Source of the DNA: Mycobacterium sp. | GTDB taxonomy: Bacteria > Actinomycetota > Actinomycetes > Mycobacteriales > Mycobacteriaceae | Reading direction: 5' to 3' | Assembly: GCA_023264755.1 (NCBI GenBank) | Contig: JAHFVB010000221.1 | Location: forward strand, 1 to 7,963 | DNA: 7,963 bases | Shown here: positions 6,052 to 7,963 of the stretch, one piece after another | How the letters are laid out: each line of letters begins with the position of its first letter | How positions within the stretch are numbered: position 1 is the first letter of the stretch | Position numbers and translations under genes: made by a program | The notes under the pieces: model-generated | Seen by the model: only the letters and a program-made list of their open reading frames with translations | What the model was told of the DNA's origin: nothing | Database searches by the model: none

Positions 6052-6696
6052 GTGACCGCCGCCGAGCCGAGACGGGAACTGCAGCGCGATGCCGAACGCA
6101 CCCGCGCCGAGGTGCTGGCCGTCGCCACCGAGGTCTTCGCCGAATCCGGCTACTCCGGCGCCAGGGTCGACGAGATCGCGCAGCGCACCCGAACCACGAA
6201 GCGGATGATCTACTACTACTTCGGCGGCAAGGAGCAGCTGTACCTGGCCGTGCTGGAGAACGCCTACCGCGGCATCCGCGAAGCCGAGCAGAAGCTCCAG
6301 GTCGACCACGTCGACCCCGTCGTGGCGATGCGCAGACTGGCCGAGTTGACGTTCGATCATCACCTCGACCACCAGGCCTTCATCCGACTGGTGTCGATCG
6401 AGAACATCCATCGGGGCGAGTTCATCAGTCAGCTGGACTCGCTGCGCAGCCTGTCCCAGCCCGCGACCGCGCTGTTGGACGAGATCCTGGCCCGCGGGCG
6501 CGAGCAGGGGGTCTTCCGCACCGACGTCGACGCGCTCGACGTCCACTTGGTCATCAGTTCCTACTGCGTCTTCCAGGTCGCCAACCGGCACACTTTCGGC
6601 TTCCTGTTCGGGGTCGACCTGACCGAGCTCACCCGGCGGGCGCACATGCGCCGGATGCTGGGCGACGTCGTGGTCGGCTGGCTCACTTCCCACTGA
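6052..6696 (+). CDS. TetR/AcrR-family transcriptional regulator, probable repressor of the qsu genes
   Basis: DNA-binding one-component regulator of 214 residues, the usual TetR length. The N-terminal HTH domain covers about residues 16-62: TRAEVLAVATEVFAESGYSG, then VDEIAQRTRTTKRMIYYYFGGKEQLY (39-64), with the typical recognition-helix YYYF-x-x-K-E-x-L ending. The C-terminal half is helical and should hold the ligand pocket; it carries Phe/His-rich stretches (FDHHLDHQAF, NRHTFGFLFG). The inducer cannot be read from the sequence. Quinate, shikimate, 3-dehydroshikimate or protocatechuate are candidates from context. The GTG start at 6052 is preferred because the domain begins just after it and a -10 box lies 7 nt upstream. 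The frame is open far upstream only as an antisense shadow of qsuB. It lies between qsuB (divergent) and qsuD (same strand, 102-bp gap), each preceded by a related palindrome. Confidence 0.9.
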   Translation: MTAAEPRRELQRDAERTRAEVLAVATEVFAESGYSGARVDEIAQRTRTTKRMIYYYFGGKEQLYLAVLENAYRGIREAEQKLQVDHVDPVVAMRRLAELTFDHHLDHQAFIRLVSIENIHRGEFISQLDSLRSLSQPATALLDEILARGREQGVFRTDVDALDVHLVISSYCVFQVANRHTFGFLFGVDLTELTRRAHMRRMLGDVVVGWLTSH

Positions 6697-6722
6697 TTCG
6701 AGACTCCGCCCACACTCAGGGG

Positions 6723-6752
6723 TTGACGAGACCCACACCACACTGTTCTACT
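6723..6752 (+). promoter_or_regulatory. Candidate qsuD promoter
   Basis: TTGACG (6723-6728, five of six -35 positions), an 18-bp spacer, and TCTACT (6747-6752, four of six), with a TG one base before the -10 (6744-6745) as in extended -10 promoters. Transcription would start near 6759, inside operator palindrome 2. This means qsuD and the transporter probably have their own regulated promoter and do not depend on read-through from tetR. Confidence 0.45.
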
Positions 6753-6753
6753 T

Positions 6754-6777
6754 CTTGTACGTACCAGTTAGTACATT
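6754..6777. promoter_or_regulatory. Operator palindrome 2, upstream of qsuD
   Basis: The right arm TTAGTACATT (6768-6777) is the exact reverse complement of the left arm of palindrome 1. The left arm CTTGTACGTA (6754-6763) keeps TGTAC and the final A. Core form: TGTAC, 10 bp, GTACA (6756-6775), perfectly symmetric at the ends. It sits over the predicted qsuD start site and 22 bp before the gene. The binding protein is inferred to be the adjacent TetR regulator. Confidence 0.6.
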
Positions 6778-6798
6778 AGGTAAGGACGGTTCCACCCG

Positions 6799-7683
6799 AT
6801 GGCTCGACCCACTCCCCCCGGCTTCCTGACCGGCCTCGTCGGCGTCGGCGTCGGACCCTCGCTGACCCCCGCCCTGCACATGGCCGAGGGCCGCGCCAAC
6901 GGACTGGACTACCTGTACCGCACCATCGACCTCGGCGAGCTCGGCCTCGCCCCGGAACGAATCGGCGAGGTGCTCACCTGGGCTCGGTCGCTCGGCTTCA
7001 ACGCCCTGAACGTCACGCACCCCTGCAAGAAGCTGGTCATCGACCACCTCGACACCGTCGACGACGCGGCCGCCGCACTCGGCGCGGTCAACACCGTGAT
7101 CTTCGAAGCCACCCGGACGGTCGGCTACAACACCGACGCCCCTGGCTTCGCGACCGGATTCGCCGAAGGCCTGCCCGGCGCACCGACCACCAACGTGGTG
7201 ATGCTCGGAGCCGGGGGCGCCGGGGCCGCCGTCGGCCACGCCCTGCTCGAACTCGGTACCGACCACCTGACCGTCGTCGACATCGACGTCGACCGCGCCA
7301 GTGCGCTGGCCGGTCAACTGTCGGCCCGGCACCACGACGCCCACGTCGACGCCTCGTCCTTCGACAAGCTGGACGTGTTGCTGCCGCACAGCGACGGCGT
7401 CGTGCACTGCACGCCCACCGGCATGGCCGACCACCCGGGCCTGCCGTTCGACGAGATGTTGCTGCACCCCGCCCTGTGGGTCGCCGACATCGTCTACCGC
7501 CCGCTCGACACCGCGCTGCTGACCGCCGCCCGCAGCGTCGGGTGCCGCACGCTCGACGGCGGCCACATGGCCGTGCACCAGGCCACCACCGCATTCGAAT
7601 TGATCACCGGCATCAGGCCGGACGCCGCCAGGATGTCGCGGCACTTCCGTAGCCTCGTCGGCTCATTCGCACCCACCGTCTGA
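6799..7683 (+). CDS. qsuD: Quinate/shikimate dehydrogenase, AroE fold, NAD type (QsuD-like)
   Basis: Oxidises quinate and/or shikimate to 3-dehydroquinate/3-dehydroshikimate in the catabolic direction; cytoplasmic, 294 residues as is normal for the family. Substrate domain: GPSLTPALH (19-27), where Ser21 and Thr23 replace the Ser-x-Ser pair of biosynthetic AroE. From memory, the Ser/Thr pair is found in C. glutamicum QsuD and favours quinate. NVTHPCK (71-77) carries the catalytic Lys77, AVNTV carries Asn98, and YNTDAPGF carries the catalytic Asp113. The Rossmann loop GAGGAGAAV (137-145) is followed by VVDIDVDRA (159-167). Acidic Asp161 at the end of strand 2 argues for NAD over NADP, because biosynthetic enzymes have Asn-Arg-x-Thr/Lys there. 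C-terminal part: CTPTGM (204-209), [10 protein letters not shown] (232-241), [19 protein letters not shown] (253-271). ATG start with AAGGACG at 6782-6788. The transporter follows after 28 bp, presumably in the same operon. Confidence 0.9.
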   Translation: MARPTPPGFLTGLVGVGVGPSLTPALHMAEGRANGLDYLYRTIDLGELGLAPERIGEVLTWARSLGFNALNVTHPCKKLVIDHLDTVDDAAAALGAVNTVIFEATRTVGYNTDAPGFATGFAEGLPGAPTTNVVMLGAGGAGAAVGHALLELGTDHLTVVDIDVDRASALAGQLSARHHDAHVDASSFDKLDVLLPHSDGVVHCTPTGMADHPGLPFDEMLLHPALWVADIVYRPLDTALLTAARSVGCRTLDGGHMAVHQATTAFELITGIRPDAARMSRHFRSLVGSFAPTV

Positions 7684-7700
7684 TCGTTCGAAGGAAACTA

Positions 7701-7706
7701 GGAGGA
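7701..7706 (+). promoter_or_regulatory. Strong ribosome binding site of the MFS transporter
   Basis: GGAGGA ending 5 nt before the ATG at 7712, in the 28-bp gap after qsuD. It fixes the start of the truncated transporter gene and supports co-transcription with translation re-initiation. Confidence 0.75.
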
Positions 7707-7711
7707 CTCCG

Positions 7712-7963
7712 ATGACCGCAATCCATCCGAAACCAGCAGGGGGCGCGCCTCCGGACGGTCCCGCCCGTACCCCGAGGCGAGCGGCCCTGGCCAGCTTCAT
7801 GGGTAGCGCCGTCGAGTACTACGACTTCTTCCTCTTCGGCCAGGCCGCGGCGCTCATCTTCCCCAAGGTGTTCTTCCCGGCCGGCGGCGGCGAGGGCGCG
7901 CTGGTGCTGGCCCTGGCCACCTTCGGAGTCGCCTACTTCGCCCGACCCGTCGGCGCATTCGTG
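7712..7963 (+). CDS. MFS metabolite:H+ symporter, probable quinate/shikimate importer (3' end outside window)
   Basis: Only the first 84 residues are present; the frame is still open at the window end. After a Pro/Gly-rich cytoplasmic N-terminus ending in TPRRAAL, the first membrane helix reads [22 protein letters not shown] (27-48). This is the hallmark start of the metabolite:H+ symporter branch of the MFS (ShiA, ProP, KgtP relatives). After a short periplasmic loop the second helix (about 62-82) ends FARPVGAF, leading into the family's conserved cytoplasmic loop. The protein should sit in the inner membrane and use the proton gradient. The substrate is inferred from position: it directly follows qsuD, and C. 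glutamicum places the ShiA-like transporter QsuA beside qsuBCD. Protocatechuate or another aromatic acid is the alternative. Confidence 0.85.
   Translation, partial: MTAIHPKPAGGAPPDGPARTPRRAALASFMGSAVEYYDFFLFGQAAALIFPKVFFPAGGGEGALVLALATFGVAYFARPVGAFV

Noticed and set aside
6748..7644. 298-residue minus-strand frame opposite qsuD
   Set aside because: Gly/Val/Asp-rich antisense shadow without domain signature; qsuD has complete catalytic motifs.

Overview
The window is high-GC DNA typical of an actinobacterium, most likely a fast-growing environmental mycobacterium (Mycobacterium/Mycolicibacterium). The evidence is the mycobacterial-type, non-canonical methylenetetrahydrofolate reductase, the secreted mycobacterial-style SGNH lipoprotein, frequent GTG/TTG starts, and two genes whose GTG start lies 7 nt after a TAnnnT -10 box, as in mycobacterial leaderless transcripts. 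Assignment below genus level is not possible from the sequence. Eight protein genes are supported and two of them run off the window edges. No RNA gene, insertion sequence, CRISPR array or prophage was seen, and no stretch longer than 300 bases lacks a gene.

Left half (1-4065): accessory or housekeeping genes with no evident common pathway. They are an SGNH/GDSL lipoprotein hydrolase missing its first codons (+), a small four-helix membrane protein with a His-rich loop whose end overlaps it tail to tail (-), a mycobacterial-type MTHFR with a TTG start and a potentially structured leader (-), and, divergent from it, the SelO protein adenylyltransferase (+), which ends in Cys-Gly-Thr. A perfect 13-bp inverted repeat between the convergent selO and qsuB genes is the likely two-way terminator.

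Right half (4126-7963): a quinate/shikimate catabolic locus. qsuB (quiC type: 3-dehydroshikimate dehydratase fused to an HPPD-like domain) is on the minus strand. A TetR-family regulator diverges from it. It is followed by an AroE-like, NAD-type quinate/shikimate dehydrogenase (qsuD type) and then a metabolite:H+ symporter of the MFS, cut by the window end. Expected flow: the transporter imports quinate or shikimate, QsuD oxidises it to 3-dehydroquinate or 3-dehydroshikimate, and QsuB dehydrates 3-dehydroshikimate to protocatechuate for the beta-ketoadipate pathway. The 3-dehydroquinate dehydratase step is not in the window.

The most interesting signal is a pair of related imperfect palindromes, one in front of qsuB (5978-6001) and one in front of qsuD (6754-6777), matching at 16 of 24 positions. 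Each sits on a plausible promoter: between the -35 and -10 boxes for qsuB, and over the start site for qsuD. They are probably the operators of the TetR regulator encoded between them, giving a small self-contained regulon. The C. glutamicum qsu cluster, by contrast, is controlled by a LysR-type regulator.
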